DNA from: Planctomycetota bacterium | Lineage (GTDB): Bacteria > Planctomycetota > UBA1135 > GCA-002686595 | Assembly: GCA_009691855.1 (NCBI GenBank) | Contig: SIAI01000004.1 | Coordinates: 1-64,000, forward strand | Direction of reading: 5' to 3' | Length of the DNA: 64,000 nucleotides | Shown here: positions 54,683 through 64,000 of the stretch, piece after piece | Layout of the letters: every line of letters begins with the position of its first letter | How positions within the stretch are numbered: position 1 is the first letter of the stretch | The notes under the pieces: model-generated | The model's database searches: none | What the model saw: the letters and a program-made list of their open reading frames with translations, nothing else | What the model was told of the DNA's origin: nothing | Position numbers and translations under genes: made by a program

Positions 54683-55342
54683 ATGAACCGTCGTTGGGTC
54701 GTCGGCGTGGTGCTGGTCGTGGCGGTGGGGCTGTGGTTCCTCCGGAAGGAGGCTGCCGAGCCCGAGCGCAGCGCGTCCACACGCTCTCTCGCGGGGTTCG
54801 TCGTTGCGCGTGACGGGTCGCCGCTCGCGGAGGTGCGCGTCGCGCCGTTCCTGGTCACCGCCACGAGCGGCAGCGTGTCGACGTGGGAGACCGGCGAGCC
54901 GCAGACGACCGACGCGCGCGGCCGCTTCGAGTTCACGCACTTCCCGCGAGAATGCGCCATGCTGCACGTGAGCGGCGACGGGGTGGTGCTGCGGTCCTTT
55001 GGTCTGGAGGGTGCGCAGGAAGGCGATGAGCTGCGCATCCCGGTGGCGCGCCTATGCCCCTTCCGCGTCGAACTCGTCGCCGCCGCGGGTCCCGCGTTCG
55101 AGCGTGTCTCGGCCCTCGACGCCGACGGCAACGCGCTCTCGCTGTACTCCTTCCGGCGGGACCACTGGAGTGCCTACGGTTCCGGCACCGTCGCTTTCCT
55201 GCCCGAGCCGGGTGCGCACCCGCTGGCCGTGAGCGAGGACGCGCGCACGCTGGTGTTCTGGCACGGCGAGGACGAGCTCGCGCGCGTGCCACTGGCGCTC
55301 GTGCCCGGAGGGCTGGCCGTCCTCCGCGCGCCTGGCGACTGA
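54683..55342 (+). CDS. Membrane-anchored protein with one CpdReg-like domain
   Basis: 219 residues; GGAGG at 54671-54675 supports the ATG at 54683. One N-terminal span (WVVGVVLVVAVGLWF), then a carboxypeptidase-regulatory-like beta module (LAGFVVARDGSPLAEVRVAP, closed by RFEFTHFPRECAMLHVSGDG) and a further beta domain. Looks like a small relative of the two large CpdReg proteins. It lies on the strand opposite to the flanking beta-oxidation genes. Function unknown. Confidence 0.72.
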   Translation: MNRRWVVGVVLVVAVGLWFLRKEAAEPERSASTRSLAGFVVARDGSPLAEVRVAPFLVTATSGSVSTWETGEPQTTDARGRFEFTHFPRECAMLHVSGDGVVLRSFGLEGAQEGDELRIPVARLCPFRVELVAAAGPAFERVSALDADGNALSLYSFRRDHWSAYGSGTVAFLPEPGAHPLAVSEDARTLVFWHGEDELARVPLALVPGGLAVLRAPGD

Positions 55343-55368
55343 GCCGCGCTGCGCGCGCGAAGTGGAGG

Positions 55369-56688
55369 TCAGCCCGCGATCCGTTCCAACACGAACGCTC
55401 CGCCCTGTCCGCCGCCGATGCACAGCGTGGCCAGGGCGAGGCTCTTGTCGGAGACAGCGAGCTCGGTCGCGGCGGTGAGCAGGAGGCGGGCGCCGGTGGC
55501 GCCGACCGGATGGCCGATGGCGATCGCGCCGCCGTTCTTGTTGAGCTTGGCGGGGTCGATCGCGCCGAGCGCCTTGCCGAGGCCGAGCTCCTTGGCGGCG
55601 AACGAGTCGCTCGCGAACGCTTTCATGCACGCGAGCACCTGCACCGCGAAGGCCTCGTTGATCTCGATCACGTCCATGTCGGCGAGCGTGCAGCCGGCGT
55701 CGCGCAGCGCCTTGGCGCTCGAGTAGACCGGGCCGAGGCCCATGCGCGCGGGGTCGCAGCCCGAGAAGGCCCAGCCGCGGAGCGCGGCGAGCGGCTTCAG
55801 GCCCAGCGCGCGAGCGCGCGAGAGCGTGGTGACGAGCATCGCGCAGGCGCCGTCGGTGATGCCGCAGGCGTTGCCGACCGTGACCACGCCGTCGGGCTTC
55901 TCGAAATAGGGCTTGAGCTTCGCCAGCGCTTCCAGCGACTGGTCGTCGCGGATGCCGTCGTCGTGGAGCAACGCGCCCTGGCCGGGCTTGGCGGCCAGCG
56001 GGACGTGGGGGTGGATCTCCTTCGCGAGTCTGCCCGAGTCGCGCGCGGCCTTGGCGCGCTGGTGGCTCTGCAGCGCGAAGGCGTCGGCCTCGGCGCGCGT
56101 GATGCCGAAGTCGCGCGCCAGGTTCTCGGCGGTCGAGCCCATGATCAGCCCCACGGTCGGATCGGTGAGGCCCTCGGTGAGCGTGACGCGCGGCGCGAAC
56201 ATCGCCGGACGCGCGCTGGCGAGCGTGGCGAGCTTCTGCACGGGCGTCCGCGCGCGCAGCATGCGCGAGAAGAAGCCCACGGCCAGGTGGTTGTAGACGA
56301 GCGGGTAGGCGCTCATCACCTCGACGCCCGCCACGAGGAACAGATCCCCGCGCCCGGCGCGGATCGCCGTTGCGGCGGTCGAGACGGCCTCCATGCCGCT
56401 GGCGCAGTTGCGCGCCACGGTGTGCGCCGGGACCGAGCGCGGCACGCCGGCGCGCAGCGCGATCACGCGCGCCACGTTGGCCTGATCGTGGGGCGGACCG
56501 ACGCAGCCGACCACGACCTCGGACAGCAGCGCGGGATCGACGCCGGCGCGCGCCAGACACTCGCGCACCACGGCCGCGCCCAGGTGCCCGGCGTCCTCGC
56601 GCGCGAAGACGCCACCCGCACGTGCTTGGGGGAGGCGGACGGCGGCGGCGAGGACGAGCGGTTCGAGCGCGGCGGAGGAGTTCGACAT
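55369..56688 (-). CDS. Thiolase (acetyl-CoA acyltransferase)
   Basis: 439 residues from the ATG at 56688; an upstream ATG (56733) would add 15 residues. Cleaves 3-ketoacyl-CoA with CoA in beta-oxidation (or condenses acetyl-CoA). Active-site residues: nucleophile Cys95 in RNCASGMEA, NEAFA motif, His in GHPVGATGAR and the second Cys in LCIGGGQGG. Somewhat longer than FadA (~390), similar to FadI/trifunctional beta subunits, which fits pairing with the FadJ-like gene downstream. Confidence 0.93.
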   Translation of the reverse strand: MSNSSAALEPLVLAAAVRLPQARAGGVFAREDAGHLGAAVVRECLARAGVDPALLSEVVVGCVGPPHDQANVARVIALRAGVPRSVPAHTVARNCASGMEAVSTAATAIRAGRGDLFLVAGVEVMSAYPLVYNHLAVGFFSRMLRARTPVQKLATLASARPAMFAPRVTLTEGLTDPTVGLIMGSTAENLARDFGITRAEADAFALQSHQRAKAARDSGRLAKEIHPHVPLAAKPGQGALLHDDGIRDDQSLEALAKLKPYFEKPDGVVTVGNACGITDGACAMLVTTLSRARALGLKPLAALRGWAFSGCDPARMGLGPVYSSAKALRDAGCTLADMDVIEINEAFAVQVLACMKAFASDSFAAKELGLGKALGAIDPAKLNKNGGAIAIGHPVGATGARLLLTAATELAVSDKSLALATLCIGGGQGGAFVLERIAG

Positions 56689-56773
56689 CTTTCGAGGCGA
56701 GTGATTCAAGCGAACGGCCGAGAGTGAATCCATGCCGCTCTGTGCATGGACTTGGACGCGCTGGTTCCCTTGA

Positions 56774-57931
56774 ATGGAACGCAGTAGATCGCCCGATCGA
56801 TCCGAACCCTTGAACGCGAAGCCTCCCGACCCGTCCACCGGCCTCTCCGTGCAAGGCGCGCGCACGCGGCCCAGCACCGTGCTCGTGCTCGGCGGCGGCG
56901 GCATGCGCGGCATGGCGCACGTCGGCGTGCTCAAGGCCCTGGCGCGCCTCGGCATCCAGTACGACGCCATCGTCGGCACCTCGATCGGCGCTTTGATCGG
57001 GGCCCTGGCGGCGGGCGGCGTGTCCCTGCGGCGCATGGAGGAGATCGTCTCCAACCTCCAGAAGGAGGACTACTTCAAGCTGAACTTCGTGAAGTTCCTG
57101 CTGAAGGGCGTGCGCGCGTCCAGCGTCTACCGCGGCGACACCTTCCGCGAGCGCCTGGCCGAGATCCTGCCCGAGCTCGATTTCGCAGCGATGAAGGTGC
57201 CCTTCTACTGCAACGCGGTGTGCCTGGAGACCGGCGGCCTGGCCTTCTGGGGCACGCAGGGCATGACCGACATCTCGCTGGTGGACGCGGTGTACTCGTC
57301 CTGCTGTCTGCCGGGCATCTTCGAGCCCTACGAGCGTGGCGGCTACCACTACATGGACGGCGGAATCGTCGATCCGCTGCCGCTGCGCTTCGCCAAGGCC
57401 CTGCGCCCGGACCTGATCCTGGCGGTCGACCTGACGGTCAAGGCGACCTTCAAGACGCCCAACTACAAGGACCGCGTGGTCAGCACGCTATACCGCTCGT
57501 TCGAGATCGCCGAGGAGATCATCGTCGAGCAGCTGCTGCACATGCACCAGGACCGCACGACGGTGCTGATCCAGCCCAAGGTCGGGCACCTGGCGCGCTT
57601 CGAGTTCAGCGACGTGCCCGAGGTCGTGCGTCTCGGCGAAGAAGAGACCCTGCGCGTGGTCACCTCGCACGCCGCCACGCGCCAGCTCGTGCGCGACGAG
57701 AAACTGGACGGCATGGCTTGTCCGGTCACGCCGCGCGACTACGTCTCGATCCGCATCGACTCCACCGCCTGCATCGGCTGCGGCAACTGCGAGATGGTGT
57801 GCGAGACGCAGGCCTTCTGGGCCCAGGGCGACAAGGCCGAGGTGCGCAAGATCCACAACTACGAGTGCACGCGCGACCACGCCTGCGCGCGCAACTGCCC
57901 GACCGGCGCGATCCATCTGGGCAATCTCTGA
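56774..57931 (+). CDS. Patatin-like phospholipase fused to a ferredoxin domain
   Basis: 385 residues. Patatin fold at about 35-290: oxyanion loop GGGGMRG (40-46), nucleophile Ser70 in GTSIG, and the catalytic Asp195 in YMDGG. From residue ~325 a ferredoxin domain: C333-x2-C336-x2-C339-x3-C343, then C365-x2-D368-x2-C371-x3-C375-P. The second motif has Asp where the second Cys normally is, the pattern known from Pyrococcus furiosus ferredoxin. The two halves are joined without a frameshift or unusual codon use. No signal peptide, so the lipase is cytoplasmic. Function of the union is unknown; it may be redox-controlled lipolysis. An in-frame ATG could also start a few residues later. Confidence 0.85.
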   Translation: MERSRSPDRSEPLNAKPPDPSTGLSVQGARTRPSTVLVLGGGGMRGMAHVGVLKALARLGIQYDAIVGTSIGALIGALAAGGVSLRRMEEIVSNLQKEDYFKLNFVKFLLKGVRASSVYRGDTFRERLAEILPELDFAAMKVPFYCNAVCLETGGLAFWGTQGMTDISLVDAVYSSCCLPGIFEPYERGGYHYMDGGIVDPLPLRFAKALRPDLILAVDLTVKATFKTPNYKDRVVSTLYRSFEIAEEIIVEQLLHMHQDRTTVLIQPKVGHLARFEFSDVPEVVRLGEEETLRVVTSHAATRQLVRDEKLDGMACPVTPRDYVSIRIDSTACIGCGNCEMVCETQAFWAQGDKAEVRKIHNYECTRDHACARNCPTGAIHLGNL

Positions 57932-57945
57932 GCTAAGCTGAGGCG

Positions 57946-58911
57946 ATGGGGGCGGGATCTCGCACGCTCAGCGTCGAGGAGCTGCGGCCAGCGCGCGAGC
58001 GCGGCTCGCGGCCCGTCGAGGCGGCAAGGACGAACAGCCGGCATGCGCAGCGCGCGCGGGTCGAGCTCGCTCCGCGCGACGCAGCCGGGATCCTGGACCT
58101 CGGCCTGGAGGGTCTGATCGCGCGCATCGGCCCGTGCCTGGCGCTGTCGGTGCTGATCTACCTGCTGGCTTCGCTGCTCGTCCGGAGTCAGTCCCTCTAC
58201 TGGAAGATCGACTACCTCCGGCTCTCGGCGAGCTTCCTCTTCCCGCTGGCCGCCACCGGAGTGGTCGTCAGTCTGGTGGGGGACGCGCTGGAGGATTCCA
58301 CCCGGCCGCTCGGCCCGGCGATCCGCCGCGGCCTCTACTCCGCGCCGGCCACGATCGTGCTCTTGGTGTTGACCAACTTCGCCACCGTGCCGCTGATGGC
58401 GCTGTGCTTCGTGCCGTACTTCCTGGTGCTGTGCCGCACCTGGGCGGCGGTGCCGCTCTACGTGCTCGAGGGCGAGCAGCTGCTGGACGCGGCGGAGCGC
58501 GCGCGCGGGCGCCGGAATCCGCTGGCGCGCCTGGCCAACATTCCGCGACGCATGGGCCGCGCGCTGTCGCGCAGCTGGCGGCTGTCGCGCGGCACGCCGG
58601 CGCTCGGGCGCTGGGTGTTGCTGGCGATCGTGGGCCAGCTCGTCCTGTGCGGCTTGCTCGACGCCGGCTCGGGCGCGCTGAGCTACCCGCAGGCACAGGA
58701 GTTCCTGCAGGGCGAGCTGGGCCTCGGCGCGGACGCGATCGAGCTCCTGACGCGCCTCGTCGCGGCCCTGTTCCTGGGGCTCTCGGGCTGCGTGCGCGCC
58801 GCGCTGATGGTGGCCTACGCTCTCGACCTGCGCGTGCGCCGCGAGGGCCGCGATCTGGAGTTGTGGCTCGAGCGCGCCGAGCACGAGCTCGGCTCGGCGG
58901 GAGCGCGCTAG
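57946..58911 (+). CDS. Multi-pass membrane protein, first gene of the MoxR operon
   Basis: 321 residues. After an Arg-rich lead of ~45 residues come five or six spans (CLALSVLIYLLASLLV; ASFLFPLAATGVVVSLVG; ATIVLLVLTNFATVPLMA; RWVLLAIVGQLVLCGLL; LVAALFLGLSGCVRAALMV), the layout of the glycerophosphoryl-diester-phosphodiesterase membrane-domain type proteins often found next to DUF4129 genes. No catalytic motif. Its TAG is followed directly by the TTG start of the next gene. Confidence 0.72.
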   Translation: MGAGSRTLSVEELRPARERGSRPVEAARTNSRHAQRARVELAPRDAAGILDLGLEGLIARIGPCLALSVLIYLLASLLVRSQSLYWKIDYLRLSASFLFPLAATGVVVSLVGDALEDSTRPLGPAIRRGLYSAPATIVLLVLTNFATVPLMALCFVPYFLVLCRTWAAVPLYVLEGEQLLDAAERARGRRNPLARLANIPRRMGRALSRSWRLSRGTPALGRWVLLAIVGQLVLCGLLDAGSGALSYPQAQEFLQGELGLGADAIELLTRLVAALFLGLSGCVRAALMVAYALDLRVRREGRDLELWLERAEHELGSAGAR

Positions 58912-59511
58912 TTGCAGGGCGGAACGCCGATCCCCGAAGACGAGGTGCGCCAGGCGCTGGCGCGCGCGCTGGAGGGCGTGCGCCGCACGGCCGAGCCCGA
59001 GGAGCCGCTCAGCGCCTGGATTGAGTGGCTGCGCGCACACGCCAACGACGACACGCTCGAGGTTCTCGGCGTGCTGCTGCTGGTCGCGCTGATCGTGGGC
59101 GCGATCGCCGTGGTGGGCAACCTGGTGCTGAAGCACGCGTTCCAGCGTCGGCCGAGCGCGGGCGAGTTCGTGGGCGGCGAGGGCCCGGAGCCCGATCCCG
59201 CGGCGCTCGCGCGAGCGCTGGCCGGGGCGGCGCGCGCCGCGCGTGACGCGGGCGACCTGCGCCTCGCGCTGCGCCTCTTCCTCCAGGCGGTGCTGGTCGC
59301 GCTCGGCGGGCGCGGCGACCTGGAGCTGCGCCCCGCGTGGACGAATCGCGAGCTGCTGGCGCGCGGCAAACCGTCGCCCGCGGCGCAGGCGCTGCTCGCG
59401 CCGCTGGTGCGCGAGCTCGAGCCCCAGGAATTCGGTCGCGCGCCGGTCAGCGCAGCCGACGTGCAGCGTCTGGAAGCCCTGCTGGCCGAGCATCTGGAGG
59501 GCGCGCCGTGA
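58912..59511 (+). CDS. DUF4129-like protein
   Basis: 199 residues if started at the TTG at 58912, right after the previous stop. One span (TLEVLGVLLLVALIVGAIAV), then a cytoplasmic domain of DUF4129 type: ARDAGDLRLALRLFLQAVLV and WTNRELLARG. Such proteins accompany MoxR/DUF58 operons and may recognise the MoxR complex or transglutaminase-like partners. TGA overlaps the GTG of the next gene. Confidence 0.75.
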   Translation: MQGGTPIPEDEVRQALARALEGVRRTAEPEEPLSAWIEWLRAHANDDTLEVLGVLLLVALIVGAIAVVGNLVLKHAFQRRPSAGEFVGGEGPEPDPAALARALAGAARAARDAGDLRLALRLFLQAVLVALGGRGDLELRPAWTNRELLARGKPSPAAQALLAPLVRELEPQEFGRAPVSAADVQRLEALLAEHLEGAP

Positions 59512-60779
59512 GCGCGCGCTTCTTCGAGCGCCTCGGGCTCGCGCTGCTGCTCGTGGTGGTGCTGACCTTCCTCGTGCTGCTGCTGCTCGTCCCGGGGCGC
59601 GCCGAGCCGCTCGAGAACAGCGCGCTCTCGGCCGAGGACGAGGGCCAGGGCGCGTTGTTCGCCATGGCCAAGAGCCTGGGCCTGCCGGTCGCGAGCTGGT
59701 CGAGCGCGCCCGGCAAGTTGACGGGCCCGGGCACGCTGCTGGTCCTGGCCGGATTGCCCACCGCTCCCGAGCCCGCGCCCGATGCCGTCGCGGAGGCGTC
59801 GCGCGGCGGGCGCGACCTCACCCACTACCGACGCTTCGTGGAGGAGGGCGGGACGCTGCTCGTGCTCGGCGAGGACGCCGAGGCGCTCGACTTCCTGTGC
59901 GACGCCGAGCTGCCGGGCTGCGCGGAACTCAGCTACTTCGGCCACGAGGCGCGCGCGACGAGCGTGAGCCTGTCGAGCGGGACGAGCTTCGCGCTCGACC
60001 CCGGGCCGCACGGCGAGTTCGAGTTCGAGGGCGAAGGCGCGGCGGGCGAGGTCCTGCTGCGCTCCGCTCCAGGTGGCGCGGCCGGCGTGTTGCTGCGCGC
60101 TGGCGCAGGCCGCGTGGCCGTGCTGGCCTTCGGAGGCGCGTTCTTCAGCAACGAACATCTGGCGGCGTCGAGCGCGCCCGCGCTGCTCTTCGTGCGCGTG
60201 GTCGAGGCCCTCGGACCGTTCGAGCGCATCCTGTTCGACGAGTACGCGCTCGGCGGCTGGGTTCCGCCCTCGGTCCTGACGCTGTTCTTCCAGCCGCGCT
60301 TCGCCTGGTTGAGCGTGCACGTGTTGCTGCTCGTGCTGGTCCTCGGCTGGCGCAGCGCCTGGAGCGGACCCTTCCCGCGCGACCCCGAGGGGCTGCTCGC
60401 CGCGTCGCCCCTGGCGCGCGCCCAGGGCTTCGCACGCACGCTGATCCAGGCGCGGCGCTGGGATCTGCTCGCGCGCCTCCTGCAGCGCGGACTGCTCGAG
60501 CGCTGGTGCCTGCGCGCCGGCCTGCGCGCGCCGCCGGTCGATGCCGCCCGGCGCAGCGAGCCCGCGGCGCTGGCCGAGAGCCTGAGCGCGCTCGCGCGCG
60601 GCGACGAGCGCCTGCTGCAACGCCTCGACGCCGCGCAAGGCGAGCACGCCCGACGCGACGAGGCCGCCTTCGAGGAGCTGGCGCGCGAGCTCTCCGCCCT
60701 CGAGGGCGAGCTGTTCCCGCTCGAGAGCGGAAAAATGCGCGCCCAGCGTGGCCACCCGGCGAGTCGCACCCGATCCTGA
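59508..60779 (+). CDS. DUF4350-like membrane protein
   Basis: 423 residues from the GTG at 59508 (GTGA overlap). Span at residues ~8-30, a DUF4350-type domain ([50 protein letters not shown]), a second span near residue 265 ([20 protein letters not shown]), and a helical C-terminal tail. The DUF4350 region resembles GATase/ThuA-like Rossmann folds. Belongs to the MoxR-DUF58 gene set; exact role unknown. Confidence 0.75.
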   Translation: MSARFFERLGLALLLVVVLTFLVLLLLVPGRAEPLENSALSAEDEGQGALFAMAKSLGLPVASWSSAPGKLTGPGTLLVLAGLPTAPEPAPDAVAEASRGGRDLTHYRRFVEEGGTLLVLGEDAEALDFLCDAELPGCAELSYFGHEARATSVSLSSGTSFALDPGPHGEFEFEGEGAAGEVLLRSAPGGAAGVLLRAGAGRVAVLAFGGAFFSNEHLAASSAPALLFVRVVEALGPFERILFDEYALGGWVPPSVLTLFFQPRFAWLSVHVLLLVLVLGWRSAWSGPFPRDPEGLLAASPLARAQGFARTLIQARRWDLLARLLQRGLLERWCLRAGLRAPPVDAARRSEPAALAESLSALARGDERLLQRLDAAQGEHARRDEAAFEELARELSALEGELFPLESGKMRAQRGHPASRTRS

Positions 60780-60786
60780 GCGCCCC

Positions 60787-61751
<965 letters not shown>

Positions 61752-61755
<4 letters not shown>

Positions 61756-63077
61756 TCCCCACGCGGCGCTGCGCGGCCCTGTGCGCGGGCCTGCTCCTGT
61801 TCTCGGCCCTGGCCGCGTTCGTGGCGCCGCTGCGGCTCGTGGTGGGGCCGCTGGACGCGCTCTTCGTGGCCGCGGTGCTGCTCGACTTCGTGCGCGCGGG
61901 GAACCCCGAGCGTCTCGGTCTGCGGCGCACGGCGCCCTCGCGCGTGAAGCTCTCGCTCGACTTCGCGCGCACGCTGCAGCTCGCGCGCGGCCGCCCCGGA
62001 CTCGCGCTGGAGGTCCACGAGGCCTACCCCGCGACCTTCGAGGCGCGCGCGGGCGACGGCCCGGCGCCGAGCGGCGCGAGCGAGCGCGGCGTCTTCGACG
62101 CGGCCGGCGAGCTCGTGCTCGAGCGTGCGTACCGCGCCAGCCGCCGAGGACGCTTCACGCTCGGCGACCTGCGCGTGCGCGTGCGCGGTCCGCTGCAGCT
62201 GTGTGCGCGCCAGGCGCGCTTCGCCGGCGCGCTGGAGCTGGCGGTCGAGCCCGCGCTGTTGCGCCTGAAGGAGACCCTGCGCTTGGCGGCCTCCGAGCGC
62301 TGGCGCGATCTCGGCGTGCGCAGCCTGCGCCGGCGCGGGGGACGCAGCGAGTTCGAATCCCTGCGCGAATACGTGACCGGCGACGAGGTGCGCCACATCG
62401 ACTGGAAGGCCTCCGCGCGTCGCGCCAAGCCGATGGTCAAGAGCTACCAGGTCGAGCGCGGCCAGGAGCTCGTGCTGTTGATCGACTGCGGCCGACGCAT
62501 GCGCGTGCCCGGCGGCGCGGGCGCGCGCGCGGCCTGGACCAAGCTCGACTGGGCCCTCGACGCGGCGCTGGAGATCGCCGCCGCGGCCCTCGCCCAGGGC
62601 GACCGCGTGGGCGCCGCGGCCTTCGAGCGCGCGCTCATCGCCTACGTGGCGCCGGTGCGCGGCGCGCGTGCGCAGGCACGCCTGTCGAGCGCGCTGTTCC
62701 CGCTGCAGGCCTCCGAGCGCGACGGAGATCTGGCTCACGCGCTGCGCGAGCTCGCCGTGCGCCACCGCCGGCGCGCGACGGTGCTGGTGCTCTCGGACGT
62801 GGCCGATCCGCTGGCGGTGCCCGAGCAGCGCGCGGCCCTGGCCGCGGCCTCGCGCCACCATCGCCTGGTGTTCGCGGCGCTCGACGATCCGGCCCTGCGC
62901 GAGGCGGCCGCCGGGGCGGACGCCGCCCTGCGCGCGACCGCGCTCGAGCTGATGGCCGAGCGCGCGCGCTCGCTGCGCGCCCTGGCCACCAGCGGCGCGC
63001 GCGTGCTCGACGCGCTCCCCGCCGAGGCTGCGGCGCCGCTGCTCGCCGCCTGGCTCGACGAGCGCCGCGCCGGTTGA
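61752..63077 (+). CDS. DUF58 (vWA-like) protein, probable CTG start
   Basis: 441 residues if started at the CTG at 61752, which overlaps the MoxR TGA (CTGA) in the same way the neighbours overlap. No ATG, GTG or TTG lies between the MoxR 3' end and the first span. Two N-terminal spans (CAALCAGLLLFSALAAFVAP; GPLDALFVAAVLLDFV), then the DUF58 domain: GRSEFESLREYVTGDEVRHI, DWKASARRAKPMV and QELVLLIDCGRRM, and a vWA-like fold to the end. Typical MoxR partner. The start codon is rare but the frame is certain. Confidence 0.85.
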
Positions 63078-63200
63078 GGCGCGGCTCCGCGTGGGCGGAG
63101 AGTCGCTGCACATTCCGTCGCACCTGTATGCCCTCGGCGCGCGGACGACCTGTTCGCAAGCCGCGCAGGCGAGCCTCGTGCTGCCTCGCCGCTCGACAGC
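63078..63200. other. Spacer between DUF58 gene and the last gene
   Basis: 123 bases with no recognised hairpin or promoter consensus. It should carry the promoter of the CpdReg-type gene that follows. Confidence 0.3.
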
Positions 63201-64000
63201 ATGCGTACGCGGATCCTCCTGTTCCTCTTGCTCGCACCATGCGCGGTGCTGTCCGTGCTGTGGCTCAGCTTGTGCGTCGAGGCGCGCTCCGCGCCGGGGG
63301 AGAGTGCGCCCGTGGCGAGCGCCCCGGACGCAGTCGCGCCCTTCGAGCTCGCTCCGGCGGAGCCGCCGACGACCGGGAGCGCGTCCTCCCGGAGTCCGCA
63401 GGCGCCCGAGCGTCGCCCGCGCTCGGAAGCGCCGCGCCGGAAGCGCGCGGACGAGCCCGCTCCGCCGCGGCGCTGGCTCACGGCGACCTTCCTGCGCGCC
63501 GACCTGACACCGGTGCGCGAGGCCAAGGTCGAAGCGCAGGCGTTCCAGGTGGGCAGCGCGACGCGCGTGGAGCAGAAACTCGCGCTCGACGCCGAGGGCC
63601 GCCTGCGTCTGGATCTGCAGGAGGAGTGGAGCGGAGTGCGCCTCAGCCTGGAGGTCGCCGAGCACGGGCGCTTCGAGCGCTTCGTCGAACTCCCGCCCAC
63701 GTCGGGGCCGCTGGAGCTCGGCGTGGTCGTGCTCGCCGCCGGCGGCACGCTGGAGGGCCTCGTGCGCGGTCTGGAGTCGCAGCGCGACTGGACGCTCTCG
63801 ATCCTGCCGCGCGGCGCGCAGTTGCCCTCGTTCGTGCCGCGCGGCACCACGGGCTTCACCCGCCTCGACCTGAACGGTCGCTTCCGCTTCGAGCACGTCC
63901 CGCCGGGCAAGGTCGAGCTGTGCCTCTTCCATCCCCAGCTGGGCTCCGCGCTGGAGCAGGAGTTCGAGGTGCGCGAGGGCGCGACCACGCCGGTCGAGCT
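63201..64000 (+). CDS. Membrane-anchored CpdReg-type protein, 3' end outside the window
   Basis: The ATG at 63201 opens a frame that runs to the window end (266 codons) without a stop. N-terminal span (MRTRILLFLLLAPCAVLSVL), an Ala/Pro/Arg-rich linker to about residue 95, then beta modules of carboxypeptidase-regulatory type (TATFLRADLTPVREAKVEAQ; FRFEHVPPGKVELCLFHPQ near the window end). Same design as the proteins at 10850-14293 and 45469-48411. Length and end unknown. Confidence 0.8.
   Translation, partial: MRTRILLFLLLAPCAVLSVLWLSLCVEARSAPGESAPVASAPDAVAPFELAPAEPPTTGSASSRSPQAPERRPRSEAPRRKRADEPAPPRRWLTATFLRADLTPVREAKVEAQAFQVGSATRVEQKLALDAEGRLRLDLQEEWSGVRLSLEVAEHGRFERFVELPPTSGPLELGVVVLAAGGTLEGLVRGLESQRDWTLSILPRGAQLPSFVPRGTTGFTRLDLNGRFRFEHVPPGKVELCLFHPQLGSALEQEFEVREGATTPVE

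Noticed and set aside
62341-62365. tRNA T-loop-like string gttcgaatccc
   Set aside because: It lies inside the DUF58 domain coding sequence and no cloverleaf can be drawn around it.

Overview
GC-rich bacterial chromosomal DNA, most likely from a planctomycete of the lineage rich in secreted FG-GAP/VCBS proteins. Evidence for that: C-terminal beta modules ending in FALSNAMDLVVG-like and ETTVTGL-like tails, very large carboxypeptidase-regulatory-domain (CpdReg) proteins, DUF1028 proteins, a sulfatase, and a sigma factor overlapping a transmembrane Ser/Thr kinase. No tRNA, rRNA, CRISPR array, prophage or recognisable transposase was seen. Many genes start with GTG or lack a clear Shine-Dalgarno site, and many abut or overlap by ATGA, GTGA or even CTGA.

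Layout. 1-4.9 kb: a shortened FG-GAP protein and five consecutive lipoprotein-type genes, interrupted by a palindromic MITE-like element and an inverted, frameshifted copy of the last gene. 5-7.3 kb: a large secreted glycoside-hydrolase-like protein, with a decayed relative of its 3' end beside it. 7.4-10.6 kb: an unexplained minus-strand set (astacin-type protease with no signal peptide, DUF2589 protein, two unknowns). 10.8-14.3 kb: an 1147-residue CpdReg protein. 14.6-20.6 kb: propionyl-CoA to succinyl-CoA module (methylmalonyl-CoA mutase large subunit, epimerase, zinc ribbon, carboxyltransferase, biotin carboxylase, biotin carrier). 20.6-26.5 kb: SGNH hydrolase, two DUF1028 paralogues, and between them a stand-alone tandem MshEN-type protein. 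26.5-37.6 kb: MFS transporter, M20 peptidase, a decayed TolB-like gene, peptide deformylase, dapD, TVP38-type protein, transketolase, second zinc ribbon, deoxyribonucleotidase, acyltransferase, WYL regulator, DinB protein. 37.7-45.5 kb: alpha/beta hydrolase, coiled-coil protein, sigma-kinase pair, hibernation factor, sulfatase. 45.5-56.7 kb: second CpdReg protein, membrane protein, VCBS pseudogene, and beta-oxidation genes (acyl-CoA dehydrogenase, fused hydratase/hydroxyacyl-CoA dehydrogenase, thiolase). 56.8-64 kb: a patatin-ferredoxin fusion and a tightly coupled operon (membrane protein, DUF4129-like, DUF4350-like, MoxR, DUF58), then a CpdReg-type gene running off the end.

How it fits together. 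The beta-oxidation set makes acetyl-CoA and, from odd chains, propionyl-CoA, which the propionyl module turns into succinyl-CoA. The MoxR operon, sigma-kinase pair and MshEN protein point to envelope and second-messenger signalling. Several gene remnants of secreted-protein families, together with dispersed palindromes, show that intergenic DNA here is actively rearranging.
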